From: Clostridiales bacterium
Lineage (GTDB): Bacteria; Bacillota_A; Clostridia; Oscillospirales; Oscillospiraceae
Assembly: GCA_019410105.1 (NCBI GenBank)
Contig: DXTB01000012.1
Location: 1 to 32,038, forward strand
DNA: 32,038 nt
Reading direction: 5' to 3'
Below are positions 23,276-31,670 of this stretch, piece by piece. The translations under genes were made by a program, and so were the position numbers. The notes under the pieces are model-generated. The model had not been told where the DNA came from and searched no databases. It worked only from the letters and a program-made list of their open reading frames with translations. The first letter of the stretch is position 1; each line of letters begins with the position of its first letter.

Positions 23276-24346
23276 TCTGCCCGCTTTTGGCTGGCGTACC
23301 TCGCTGAGATCCTCCCGGGCCTTGAGGGAAGCCACCAGCTCCGCAGTCTCCTCCGCCGGGGTTCCCTTAGGCAGTGCATACTCCTCGGTCTTGGCAAACT
23401 CCTGCTCCAGGCTCTTCTTCTGGGCCTTGAGCCACTTCTCCGCCGCAGGCACTCCAGCCGGATACACCAGCGCCACCTGGCGGGCCCGCCGCTTCATCTG
23501 ATTCACCCACAGCTTGGCCGGGTCATGGTTGCGGAAGCCCAGGTTGATCACCAGCAGCACGATGGCGATGGCCGCCGTGGCAAATCCGAACAGTTGAGAC
23601 ACCCGGATGGAGGTGCCGAACAGGTACAGGCTGTCGGTGCGCAGGCCCTCGATAAAGCCCCGGCCCACGCCGTACCAGGCAAAATAGCTCAGGAACATCT
23701 GGCCGTCAAACTTCCGCCAGCGCCGGGCAATCTGCACCAGAAGGGCAAAGCCCAGCAGATTCCACAGAGACTCATAGAGGAAGGTGGGGTGCACCTCCAT
23801 GTACTGCCGCACTCCGTCCACATAGGCATAGATGCCCATGCGCCAGGGCAGCTCTGTGGGGCCGCCGTAGGCTTCAATATTGACAAAGTTGCCCCACCGG
23901 CCGATCATCTGGCCGATGAGCATACCGAACACCCCCAGGTCTGCAAAGGCCAGAAATCGGATCTTCCGCACCTTGCAGAACACCAGCAGGACGACGACCG
24001 CCATGATGACGCCGCCGTAGATGGCAAGGCCCCCGTCCCAGATGCGGACCATGGCTCCAAAGTCCAGGGAACCGTCCTCCCGGCGGTAGAGGTCCAGGTA
24101 AAAGAGGATGTAGTACAGCCGCGCCCCTACGATGGACAGGGGCACGGCAAAAAAGAGCATGTCGATGATGTCGTCCTGCTTGATGCCGAAGCGCTTGGCC
24201 GCATGGCAGCAGTACAGGACGGCCAGCAGGAATCCGGCGGCAATGATGATACCGTACCAGTAGACCGGCCAGCTCCCGATGTGGAAGGCCACCCGGTTCA
24301 GGTGGAACTCCAGGCCAAGGCCGGGAAAGGAGACGGTTCCCATCAT
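23273..24346 (-). CDS. lgt: Prolipoprotein diacylglyceryl transferase, C-terminally extended
   Basis: Integral membrane enzyme that transfers diacylglycerol from phosphatidylglycerol to the lipobox cysteine of prolipoproteins. It has seven or so membrane helices and the signature GRWGNFVNIEAYGG (residues 149-162), plus the conserved HPTFLYESLWN. The 357-residue length exceeds the usual 260-290 because about 86 residues follow the last helix (VLLVINLGF), rich in Lys, Arg, Glu and Ala. The start is ATG 24346, which overlaps the upstream M16 gene by 4 nt (ATGA); a second ATG follows at 24343. GGAGGAGG lies just before. It ends in a terminator. Confidence 0.94.
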   Translation of the reverse strand: MMGTVSFPGLGLEFHLNRVAFHIGSWPVYWYGIIIAAGFLLAVLYCCHAAKRFGIKQDDIIDMLFFAVPLSIVGARLYYILFYLDLYRREDGSLDFGAMVRIWDGGLAIYGGVIMAVVVLLVFCKVRKIRFLAFADLGVFGMLIGQMIGRWGNFVNIEAYGGPTELPWRMGIYAYVDGVRQYMEVHPTFLYESLWNLLGFALLVQIARRWRKFDGQMFLSYFAWYGVGRGFIEGLRTDSLYLFGTSIRVSQLFGFATAAIAIVLLVINLGFRNHDPAKLWVNQMKRRARQVALVYPAGVPAAEKWLKAQKKSLEQEFAKTEEYALPKGTPAEETAELVASLKAREDLSEVRQPKAGR

Positions 24347-25620
24347 GCCTCCTCCCCCGGCCGGACCACGGCCAGACCGCACCGCTCCGGCGTTACCCAG
24401 CGGCGGATGCAGTCCTCCACATCGGCTTTGGAGATACCGTCGAACACCTCGGGGAAGGTCAGGTACTCCACACCGGCAAAGTGGGCCTGGGCCAGCTCAA
24501 TGCACACGTTTTCAAAGGAGTTGAGGCCCCGCACCTTGGCGCCGTACACCCCCTTTTTCAGCCGGCGGAACAGGCCCTCGTCCACACCCTCCTGGGCGAT
24601 GCGGGCCCCCTCGGCCAGCACGGCGTCCCGCACCGCACGGGGATCGCAGCTCTCGCCGCCCGCCGCCATCAGGGCACAGCCGGGATAGAGCTCAAAGCCG
24701 TAGCCAAAGTTCTTGTTGATGAGGCCCTCGCTGTAGAGCCTGGCATACAGGGGGCTGGAATTGCCCAGCAACGCCTCGCAGGCCAGCTCGCCCATGAGCT
24801 GGCGGCGCAGGTGCTCCTCCCCGGCGGGGGCGGGCTCGGCCTTGAAGCCCAGTTGGAAGATGGGGGTGGACACCTCCATGCGCAGCTCCTTCTCCGGCGC
24901 GGCCGCGCCGCCGTCCTCCTCCCCGCCGTAATCCCGCTCAATGTGCCCGCCCGGCTCCTTCGGCAGGATTTCCCGGGCAATGCGCACCACCTCTTCCGGC
25001 TCCACGTCCCCCGCCACAGTGAGCACCATGTTGGAGGGGGTGTAGAACGCCTTGTGGCAGGCGTAGAGGGTGTCGGCGGTGATGTGGGAGATGGACTCCT
25101 GGGTGCCGGCGATGGGCACCCGGATGGGGTGGTGATCAAACAGGCACTCCATCAGGCCGTAAAACACCTGGTTGTCCGGATCGTCCTCCACCATGCGGAT
25201 CTCCTGGCCGATGATCCCCTGCTCCTTGTCCACGCTCTCCTGGGTAAACCAGGGAATGGACACGAAGGAGAGGAGAATTTTCAGGTTGTCGCAGAATTTC
25301 TCCGTGCTTTCAAAATAGTAGCCGGTGAGGGCCGAGCTGGTGAAGGCGTTGGGGGAAGCCCCGTTGGCCGCCAGATCCTGGAGGGCGTTGCCGTCCTCGG
25401 TATCGAACATCTTGTGCTCCAGGAAGTGGGCCACCCCCGCCGGGGTGTCCCGCCACTGGCCGTCCAGGTGGAACTTCATGTCCATGCCGCCGTAGTTGGT
25501 GGCAAAAAAGGCGTAGCTCTTCTGAAACTCGGGCCGCCGGTCCACATAGATGTGCAGGCCGTTGGGCAGCTCCGCGTGATAGATTTTCTCCCCGATGCGG
25601 GGGTATTCTTTGCTTACCAT
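24343..25620 (-). CDS. M16 family peptidase, active type (YfmH/YmfH-like)
   Basis: A 425-residue insulinase-family zinc peptidase. The catalytic HxxEH reads HFLEH at residues 65-69, followed about 75 residues later by a conserved acidic region (ESVDKEQGIIGQEIRM) that normally supplies the third zinc ligand. The second half holds the usual inactive-like M16 domain. The pair with the next gene matches YmfF/YmfH of B. subtilis, which lie near the EF-P 5-aminopentanol modification genes; some databases name them so, but the function is not established. It lies 4 bp after the partner and overlaps lgt by 4 nt. Confidence 0.9.
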   Translation of the reverse strand: MVSKEYPRIGEKIYHAELPNGLHIYVDRRPEFQKSYAFFATNYGGMDMKFHLDGQWRDTPAGVAHFLEHKMFDTEDGNALQDLAANGASPNAFTSSALTGYYFESTEKFCDNLKILLSFVSIPWFTQESVDKEQGIIGQEIRMVEDDPDNQVFYGLMECLFDHHPIRVPIAGTQESISHITADTLYACHKAFYTPSNMVLTVAGDVEPEEVVRIAREILPKEPGGHIERDYGGEEDGGAAAPEKELRMEVSTPIFQLGFKAEPAPAGEEHLRRQLMGELACEALLGNSSPLYARLYSEGLINKNFGYGFELYPGCALMAAGGESCDPRAVRDAVLAEGARIAQEGVDEGLFRRLKKGVYGAKVRGLNSFENVCIELAQAHFAGVEYLTFPEVFDGISKADVEDCIRRWVTPERCGLAVVRPGEEA

Positions 25621-25624
25621 GGGC

Positions 25625-26899
25625 TCACTCCTTGCCTTTCAGGAAATAGACCGTGTCCAGCGTCAGCTTCTGGGCCGCCGCCTGTACCTGCGCCCGGGTG
25701 GTGCGCTCCACCCGCTGGGCCAGCTCGTCGGGCGCCTCGGTGAGGCCGGCGGCCGCCTGACCCAGCCAGTAATCCTCCAGACGGCTCTGGGCGTCCAGGG
25801 TGGTCATCAGGGTGCTCACCACCGAACGGCGGGCCCACTCCAGCTCGTCGTCTGTAAAGCCGCCGTCCTTGCAGGCCTGAAGCTGGGCAAGGATCTCGTC
25901 CTGCGCCTGGCCCACCTTGGAGAACTCCACGCCGGAGGAGACCAGCATCACGTCCTTGTACTTCATCAGGCCGGAGCTGGCATAGTAGCACAGGGAGAGC
26001 CTCTCCCGCACGTTGAGAAAGAGCTTGGAGGTGGTGGTTCCGCCGTAGACCGCATTGAGCAGCATCAGGGCGGGGTAATCCTCATCCCAGGCATCAATGC
26101 CGGTGCGGAACCCCATGGCCAGCTTGCCCTGGGTCACGTCCAGCGCCTCCTCCACCCGGCGGGGCTGGGCGGGAGCGCTCCCCTTTTCGGGGCGCGCGAG
26201 GGGGGCGCGCTCCCCTGCGGGCAGGCCGTCCACGATGGCCTGAACCGCCGCCCGCACCCGCTCCAGGGGGGCGGAACCGCAATAGTAGAACTCTATCGGG
26301 GCAGTGCGAAGCACCTGCTGGTAGCAGTCCCACAGCTTTTGGGGTGTGATGGCCGCCGCGGACGCCTCATCCCCCAGCTTGTCCACTCCGAAGGGCTCTC
26401 CGGCGCACATCTCCGCCACCACACGCACCTGGGCATACTGGCGCTTGTCGTTGACCTGGGCGCGGATACGGGTGACCAGGTTCTCCCGCTCTTGGCGGGT
26501 ATAGTCGGGGCAGAAGGCCCCGTCCCGGGTGTACGGGCGGAGCACCAGCTCCCCCAGCAGGGCGGCCGACGGCTCCAGTACGGCGGAACCGTCCAGAGTA
26601 TAGGCGTCGTCCAGGAAGCTGCCCACAAAGCCCACGCACTGGGTCTCCCCCTTTTTGCGCACCGTAGGCTCCAGGGAACCGCCGTACAGCTCGTCCAGAA
26701 CGGCGGAGAGGGATTCCATATCCGGGTGCTCCGCGGTGCCCCGGCGGAGCACCATGGGCAGCAGCGCGTGGAGCGCGGCCTGTTCACGGGCCAGGGGCAG
26801 CAGGAACTGCATCCCCAGCACGCTGGATTTGAATTTCTGCGTCTGCACCGCCGTCAGATGGACGCCGGGCAGAAGCTGTGTCCGGGTGACCTCAATCAC
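25625..26899 (-). CDS. M16 family protein, catalytically inactive partner (YfmF/YmfF-like)
   Basis: A 424-residue protein of M16 fold. At the place of HxxEH it reads HALLPMV (residue 44 on), lacking the catalytic glutamate and second histidine, so it is probably the non-catalytic half of a heterodimer with the downstream gene. The sequence EEYPALMLLNAVYGGTTTSKLFLNVRE-type core (WDEDYPALMLLNAVYGG) is typical. The start is GTG 26899; the strong AAGGAAAGGA site lies instead before a four-codon mini-ORF that overlaps it. It is the first gene of the operon with yfmH-like and lgt. Its promoter lies at 26951-26979. Confidence 0.87.
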   Translation of the reverse strand: MIEVTRTQLLPGVHLTAVQTQKFKSSVLGMQFLLPLAREQAALHALLPMVLRRGTAEHPDMESLSAVLDELYGGSLEPTVRKKGETQCVGFVGSFLDDAYTLDGSAVLEPSAALLGELVLRPYTRDGAFCPDYTRQERENLVTRIRAQVNDKRQYAQVRVVAEMCAGEPFGVDKLGDEASAAAITPQKLWDCYQQVLRTAPIEFYYCGSAPLERVRAAVQAIVDGLPAGERAPLARPEKGSAPAQPRRVEEALDVTQGKLAMGFRTGIDAWDEDYPALMLLNAVYGGTTTSKLFLNVRERLSLCYYASSGLMKYKDVMLVSSGVEFSKVGQAQDEILAQLQACKDGGFTDDELEWARRSVVSTLMTTLDAQSRLEDYWLGQAAAGLTEAPDELAQRVERTTRAQVQAAAQKLTLDTVYFLKGKE

Positions 26900-26950
26900 A
26901 GCTTTACCATTCCTTTCCTTATGGGAACTGCCAAAGTATCAACATCGGAT

Positions 26951-26979
26951 ATTATACAACGTTTTGACGGTTTTGACAC
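26951..26979 (-). promoter_or_regulatory. Probable sigma-A promoter of the M16-lgt operon
   Basis: A perfect TATAAT (26951-26956) on the minus strand, 17 bp from GTGTCA (26974-26979, 4 of 6). It lies about 50 bp before the GTG start and close to a divergent plus-strand promoter. Confidence 0.65.
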
Positions 26980-27013
26980 TAGGAAAACGAAAAAAGATTG
27001 GCGCCGCGGCGGC

Positions 27014-27042
27014 TTGCTCCCGACCCTAACCTCCGGTAAAAT
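27014..27042 (+). promoter_or_regulatory. Probable promoter of the formate/nitrite transporter gene
   Basis: TTGCTC (27014-27019), a 17-bp spacer, then TAAAAT (27037-27042). The transcript would begin about 27049, with GGAGG 8 nt before the ATG. Confidence 0.65.
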
Positions 27043-27075
27043 GAAATTACCTATATTTTATAAGGAGGCCACACC

Positions 27076-27855
27076 ATGACACGAACCGTTGTGGAACAGA
27101 TCACGCAGGCCGGAGTGCAGAAGCTCCGCTTCTCCGGCGCCGCGCCGGGCCGCTACCTGACCCGGGCCGCCCTGGCGGGGGCATTTATCTTTGTGGGCGC
27201 CCTGCTCTCCAGCCTCTGCGCCGCCTGGTTCTACGACACCAATCTCCCTCTGGCCAAGCTGCTGGGGGCCCTGGCCTTCTCTGCCGCTCTCACCCTCATT
27301 GTCCTGCTGGGCGGTGAGCTGTTCACCGGCTGTACCCTGGTCATGAGCGTATCCCTCTACGACGGCCGGGTCCGCCTGGCCGGAACCCTCCGTGTCTGGG
27401 CGCTGGCCTACCTGGGCAATCTCCTGGGCATTCTGGTGCTCTGCCTGCTGCTGGCCGGCTCCGGCTCCAGCGGGGAGCTGTTGGGGGCCTATCTGGCCCT
27501 GATCGTCCCGGGCAAGCTGTCCGCCCCCTGGTATCTGCTCCTCCTCCGGGGCGTGCTGTGCAATTTTCTGGTGTGCATCGGCGTGTTCGCCGGCTTCCGC
27601 CTCCAGAGCGAGACCGCCAAGGCCCTGGTGATCACCCTGGCCATCACCACCTTCGTCCTCACCGGACTGGAGCACTCCATCGCCAACATGGCCTATTTCG
27701 CACTCCATGCCCTGCTGAACGGCGGCGCGGACTGGGCCGCCATGGGCTGGAACCTGCTGTGGGTCACCCTGGGCAACCTGCTGGGCGGCGCGGTTTTGCT
27801 GGGCCTCCCCCTTTGGTACGCCGCAGAGCCGGAAAAGACGCAATCTTTCTCTTGA
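27076..27855 (+). CDS. Formate/nitrite transporter family protein
   Basis: A 259-residue membrane channel of the FocA/NirC family, with about six hydrophobic segments. The sequence GELFTGCTLVMSV is the conserved family signature, WALAYLGNLLGILVL follows, and LEHSIANMAYFALH carries the conserved pore histidine. FNT proteins conduct formate, nitrite, or short acids and hydrosulfide; the substrate cannot be told here. It has its own promoter (27014-27042) and AAGGAGG ribosome site. Its stop codon lies within the -35 region of the ylxM promoter. No formate or nitrite enzyme gene is in the window. Confidence 0.92.
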   Translation: MTRTVVEQITQAGVQKLRFSGAAPGRYLTRAALAGAFIFVGALLSSLCAAWFYDTNLPLAKLLGALAFSAALTLIVLLGGELFTGCTLVMSVSLYDGRVRLAGTLRVWALAYLGNLLGILVLCLLLAGSGSSGELLGAYLALIVPGKLSAPWYLLLLRGVLCNFLVCIGVFAGFRLQSETAKALVITLAITTFVLTGLEHSIANMAYFALHALLNGGADWAAMGWNLLWVTLGNLLGGAVLLGLPLWYAAEPEKTQSFS

Positions 27856-27880
27856 CAATCCGGCCAATTTATAGTATCAT
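27852..27880 (+). promoter_or_regulatory. Strong sigma-A promoter of ylxM-ffh
   Basis: Perfect TTGACA (27852-27857), 17-bp spacer, TATCAT (27875-27880). It overlaps the stop codon of the transporter gene. The predicted transcript begins near 27887, directly before an 8-bp hairpin. Confidence 0.85.
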
Positions 27881-27890
27881 CACTTCTGTT

Positions 27891-27910
27891 GTAAAGCTCC
27901 GTAGCTTTAC
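27891..27910 (+). other. 5'-end stem-loop of the ylxM-ffh transcript
   Basis: GTAAAGCT, loop CCGT, AGCTTTAC: a perfect 8-bp stem located about 4 nt after the predicted transcript start. It resembles 5' protective stem-loops; function is unproven. Confidence 0.5.
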
Positions 27911-27951
27911 CACCTTTACAGAAAACCGGCACACGGGAGGAGGCGGCAGCG

Positions 27952-28320
27952 ATGAAAAACCAGGCATACCGCATGGCCCTGCTCTATGATTTCTACGGCG
28001 ACATGCTCACCGACCGCCAGAAGGAGTTCTACGACCTCTACTACAATGAGGATCTCTCCCTGGCCGAGATCGCGGAGAACTACGGCATCACCCGCCAGGG
28101 CGTCCGGGATGTGATCGTCCGCGCCGAGGCCATCCTCACCGAGCTGGAGGACAAGACGGGCATCATCCGCCGCTTCCACAGAATGCAGGAGCAGTTCGGC
28201 CAGATGGAGACGGCGGTGGACGCCATCGCCCAACGCAACGAGGCCCATTGGCAGGACGACGAGCTGGAGTCCCTGTGCGGACAGCTCAAGGGCGTTCTGG
28301 CCCAGTTGAAACAGGAGTAA
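27952..28320 (+). CDS. ylxM: YlxM/p13 family SRP-associated helix-turn-helix protein
   Basis: A 122-residue cytoplasmic protein, UPF0122 family, normally encoded beside ffh. The N-terminal sigma-like helix-turn-helix reads LTDRQKEFYDLYYNEDLSLAEIAENYGITRQGVRDVI, then helical IIRRFHRM and an acidic tail. In streptococci YlxM binds the signal recognition particle and stimulates its activity, so a role in membrane protein targeting is likely. The ATG at 27952 follows GGGAGGAGG. ffh starts 4 bp after the stop, which implies joint expression from the promoter at 27852-27880. Confidence 0.93.
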   Translation: MKNQAYRMALLYDFYGDMLTDRQKEFYDLYYNEDLSLAEIAENYGITRQGVRDVIVRAEAILTELEDKTGIIRRFHRMQEQFGQMETAVDAIAQRNEAHWQDDELESLCGQLKGVLAQLKQE

Positions 28321-28323
28321 CCC

Positions 28324-29682
28324 ATGGCATTTGAAGGACTGACCGAAAAGCTCTCCGCCGCCTTCAAGAAGCTGCGCGGCAAGGGCCGCCTCTCCGAGGC
28401 CGACGTGAAGGAGGCCATGAAGGAGATCCGCATGGCCCTGCTGGAGGCCGACGTGAACTTCAAGGTGGTCAAGCAGTTTGTGGCCACCGTCACCGAGCGG
28501 GCCATCGGCTCCGACGTGCTGGAGAGCCTGACCCCCGCCCAGATGATTGTCAAAATCGTCAATGAGGAGCTGACCGCCCTGATGGGTGGCGAGAACACCA
28601 AGCTGACGATCTCCCCCAAGCCCCCCACGGTGGTGATGCTGGTCGGCCTCAACGGCGCCGGCAAGACCACCAACGGCGCCAAGCTGGCGGGCTTTATGAA
28701 GAAGCAGGGCAAGCGGCCCCTCCTGGTGGCCTGCGACACCTTCCGCCCCGCCGCCATCACCCAGTTAGAGGTGGTGGGCCAGCAGGTGGACGTTCCGGTG
28801 TTCCAGATGGGCCAGATTGACCCGGTGGACATTGCCAGGGCGGGCATCGAGCACGCCAAGAAGCACGGCAACGATATTGTGTTCATCGACACCGCCGGCC
28901 GGCTCCACGTGGACGAGGAGCTGATGGAGCAGCTCAAGGTGATGAAGGCCGCCATTGACCCCACCGAAATCCTGCTGATTGTGGACGCCATGATCGGCCA
29001 GGATGCGGTGAATGCCGCAAAGACCTTCGACGAGGCGCTGGACATTACCGGCGTCATGCTCACCAAGCTGGACGGCGATGCCCGGGGCGGTGCGGCTCTC
29101 TCTATCAAGGCGGTCACCGGCAAGCCCATCAAATTTGTGGGTGTGGGCGAGAAGCTGGACCAGGTGGAGCTCTTCTACCCCGACCGCATGGCCTCCCGTA
29201 TTCTGGGCATGGGCGACGTGCTCTCCCTCATCGAGAAGGCCCAGCAGACCTTTGACGCCAAGAAAGCCGCCGAGTTGGAGCAGAAGCTCCGCAAGAACAA
29301 GTTTACCCTGGCTGATTTTTACGATCAGCTGGTTCAGATCAAGGGCATGGGTTCCCTGTCCGACATCGCCGGGATGCTCCCCGGCATGAACGCCAAGGCA
29401 CTGGAAGGGGCCAGCGTGGACGAGAACGCCCTGGCCCGCACCGAGGCCATTATCCTGTCCATGACCCCGGCGGAGCGGGAGAACCCCTCCCTGCTGAACA
29501 ACAGCCGGAAAAAGCGCATCGCCGCCGGCTCCGGCACTCAGGTCGTGGACATCAACCGCCTGCTCAAGCAGTTCGATATGATGCAGCAGATGACCAAGCA
29601 GTTCTCCGGCAAGCAGATGAAGCGCATGGGCAAACTTGGAAAAATGGGAAAGCTCGGCAAGCTGCCGGGACTCCCCTTCTGA
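28324..29682 (+). CDS. ffh: Signal recognition particle protein Ffh
   Basis: GTPase of the signal recognition particle that delivers nascent membrane proteins to FtsY and the translocon. The 452-residue protein has an N domain (residues 1-90), a G domain with P-loop GLNGAGKTT (108-116), [12 protein letters not shown] and [13 protein letters not shown], and a C-terminal methionine-rich M domain ([15 protein letters not shown]…[10 protein letters not shown]) that binds signal sequences and SRP RNA. The length and motifs are standard. It follows ylxM by 4 bp and precedes rpsP by about 67 bp, as in B. subtilis. Confidence 0.97.
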   Translation: MAFEGLTEKLSAAFKKLRGKGRLSEADVKEAMKEIRMALLEADVNFKVVKQFVATVTERAIGSDVLESLTPAQMIVKIVNEELTALMGGENTKLTISPKPPTVVMLVGLNGAGKTTNGAKLAGFMKKQGKRPLLVACDTFRPAAITQLEVVGQQVDVPVFQMGQIDPVDIARAGIEHAKKHGNDIVFIDTAGRLHVDEELMEQLKVMKAAIDPTEILLIVDAMIGQDAVNAAKTFDEALDITGVMLTKLDGDARGGAALSIKAVTGKPIKFVGVGEKLDQVELFYPDRMASRILGMGDVLSLIEKAQQTFDAKKAAELEQKLRKNKFTLADFYDQLVQIKGMGSLSDIAGMLPGMNAKALEGASVDENALARTEAIILSMTPAERENPSLLNNSRKKRIAAGSGTQVVDINRLLKQFDMMQQMTKQFSGKQMKRMGKLGKMGKLGKLPGLPF

Positions 29683-29749
29683 CCGGTTGGTAAGCGCGCT
29701 GCGGCGCGTTTCCATAGATGTGCAACAATTACATGGAGGTGAAGATACA

Positions 29750-29989
29750 ATGGTTAAGATCAGACTGCGCCGGATGGGCGCCAAGAAGGCTCCCTTCTAC
29801 CGCATCGTGGTGGCGGACTCCCGCTATCCCCGTGACGGCCGTTTCATCGAGGAGATCGGCACTTACAATCCTCTGACCCAGCCCGCCGAGATCAAGGTGG
29901 ACGCGGAGCGCGCCCAGGCTTGGATCAAGACTGGCGCCCAGCCCACTGAGACCGTGAAGGCTCTGCTGAAAAAAGCTGGCGCCATCTAA
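29750..29989 (+). CDS. rpsP: Small ribosomal subunit protein bS16
   Basis: A 79-residue ribosomal protein that supports 30S assembly. It begins [25 protein letters not shown] and contains GTYNPLT, the family landmarks. The ATG at 29750 follows GGAGG about 9 nt upstream; the upstream in-frame extension overlaps ffh and is not used. Its TAA stop overlaps the next possible start. Operon with khpA. Confidence 0.97.
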   Translation: MVKIRLRRMGAKKAPFYRIVVADSRYPRDGRFIEEIGTYNPLTQPAEIKVDAERAQAWIKTGAQPTETVKALLKKAGAI

Positions 29990-30006
29990 TGGAGGTCACG
30001 GCTGGC

Positions 30007-30237
30007 ATGAAGGAATTGCTGACCTATATCGCCCGGAACCTGGTGGATCACCCCGACGCGGTGTCGGTCACCGAGCACAAGGGCGAGAGTGAGACCGTTC
30101 TGGAGCTTCGGGTGGCCCCCGAGGACATGGGCAAGGTGATCGGCCGCCAGGGCCGCATCGCCAAGGAGATCCGCACGCTGATGCGCTCCGTGGCCCAGCG
30201 CCAGGGCACCAAGGTTTCCGTCGAAATCGTCGACTAA
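30007..30237 (+). CDS. khpA: KH domain RNA-binding protein KhpA (YlqC)
   Basis: A 76-residue protein with one type II KH domain and the GXXG loop in GKVIGRQGR. KhpA partners with KhpB in streptococci and other Gram-positives and influences cell division and elongation, probably through RNA binding. The protein begins MKELLTYIARNLVDHPDAV as in the family, so I chose ATG 30007; GGAGG lies 11 nt upstream. An in-frame ATG at 29989 overlaps the rpsP stop and would put this site inside the gene. A terminator immediately follows. Confidence 0.94.
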   Translation: MKELLTYIARNLVDHPDAVSVTEHKGESETVLELRVAPEDMGKVIGRQGRIAKEIRTLMRSVAQRQGTKVSVEIVD

Positions 30238-30270
30238 AAAGCGGCGGGGTAGCGAGCCCCGCCGCTTTTT
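30236..30270 (+). terminator. Terminator after rpsP-khpA
   Basis: AAAAAGCGGCGGGG and CCCCGCCGCTTTTT form a 14-bp stem with a 7-nt loop, overlapping the khpA stop codon. It can act on both strands. It separates rpsP-khpA from rimM-trmD, which in many Firmicutes are one unit. Confidence 0.92.
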
Positions 30271-30320
30271 CAATGTAGGGCGCGGCCTCCTGGACGCGCC
30301 GCCTGCGGGAGGTATTTCAA

Positions 30321-30813
30321 ATGAAAAATCAGTTTCTGGAGGCCGGGCAGATCGTGAATACCCACGGCATCCAGGGCGAGGTCAAAATCGTCCCCTGGTG
30401 CGACAGCCCCGAGTTTCTGCTCCAGTTCGGCACCCTCTATCTGGACGGAACGCCCGTAAGGGTGCGCGCCGCCCGGGTACACAAGGGCAATGTCCTCGCC
30501 GCGCTGGAGGGCGTCGCCGACGTGAATGCCGCCATGGCCCTCAAGGGCAAGATCGTCTCCATCGATCGCTCCGGCGTGGTGCTGCCCGAGGGGCGGCACT
30601 TTATCGCCGATCTGCTCGGCCTGGAGGTCCTGGACGCCGGCAGCGGGGAGAAGCTGGGGGTTGTGGCCGACGTGCTCACCCCGCCCGCCCACGAGGTCTA
30701 CGTGGTGAAGGGCGAGCATGAATACATGATCCCCGCCGTGGACGAGTTCCTGGCGGAGACCAATGTGGAGGGCGGCTATATCAAGGTTCGTCTGATCGAG
30801 GGAATGCGTACCG

Positions 30814-30821
<8 letters not shown>
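30321..30821 (+). CDS. rimM: Ribosome maturation factor RimM
   Basis: A 166-residue 30S maturation factor that binds S19 and acts near the 3' domain of 16S rRNA. The N-terminal domain shows GQIVNTHGIQGEVKIVPWCDSPEFL, and the PRC-barrel shows FIADLLGLEVLDAGSGEKLGVVADV and YMIPAVDEFL, as expected. The ATG at 30321 follows GGGAGG. It overlaps trmD by 8 nt, which implies coupling. A promoter between 30270 and 30320 is not evident; read-through of the khpA terminator is possible. Confidence 0.95.
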
Positions 30822-31563
<742 letters not shown>

Positions 31564-31590
31564 CGCAATCATTTGTTTACAGGTTTCCCC

Positions 31591-31619
31591 TTTACTTTTC
31601 CGCCCGCCCGTGCTACAAT
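31591..31619 (+). promoter_or_regulatory. Probable sigma-A promoter of the DegV gene
   Basis: TTTACT (31591-31596), 17-bp spacer, TACAAT (31614-31619), about 52 bp before the ATG. The region between trmD and this gene holds no obvious terminator. Confidence 0.75.
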
Positions 31620-31670
31620 GACTGCACACTAGTAATCTAATTTTCGTTATGATATAAGAGGGTTCCAGCT

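Noticed and set aside
22157..24688. Plus-strand 843-codon open frame
   Set aside because: It runs through yclQ, the intergenic palindrome, the ICMT-family gene and opposite lgt; no coherent protein domain is visible.
26160..26220. GC-rich imperfect inverted repeat inside the inactive M16 gene (GGGGCGCGC / GCGCGCTCCCC)
   Set aside because: It is in frame, encodes a plausible surface linker, and is the sort of pairing expected in high-GC coding DNA.
29692..29711. Short hairpin AAGCGCG / CGCGTTT between ffh and rpsP as a terminator
   Set aside because: Only 7 bp with a G-U pair and three T residues; too weak to call.
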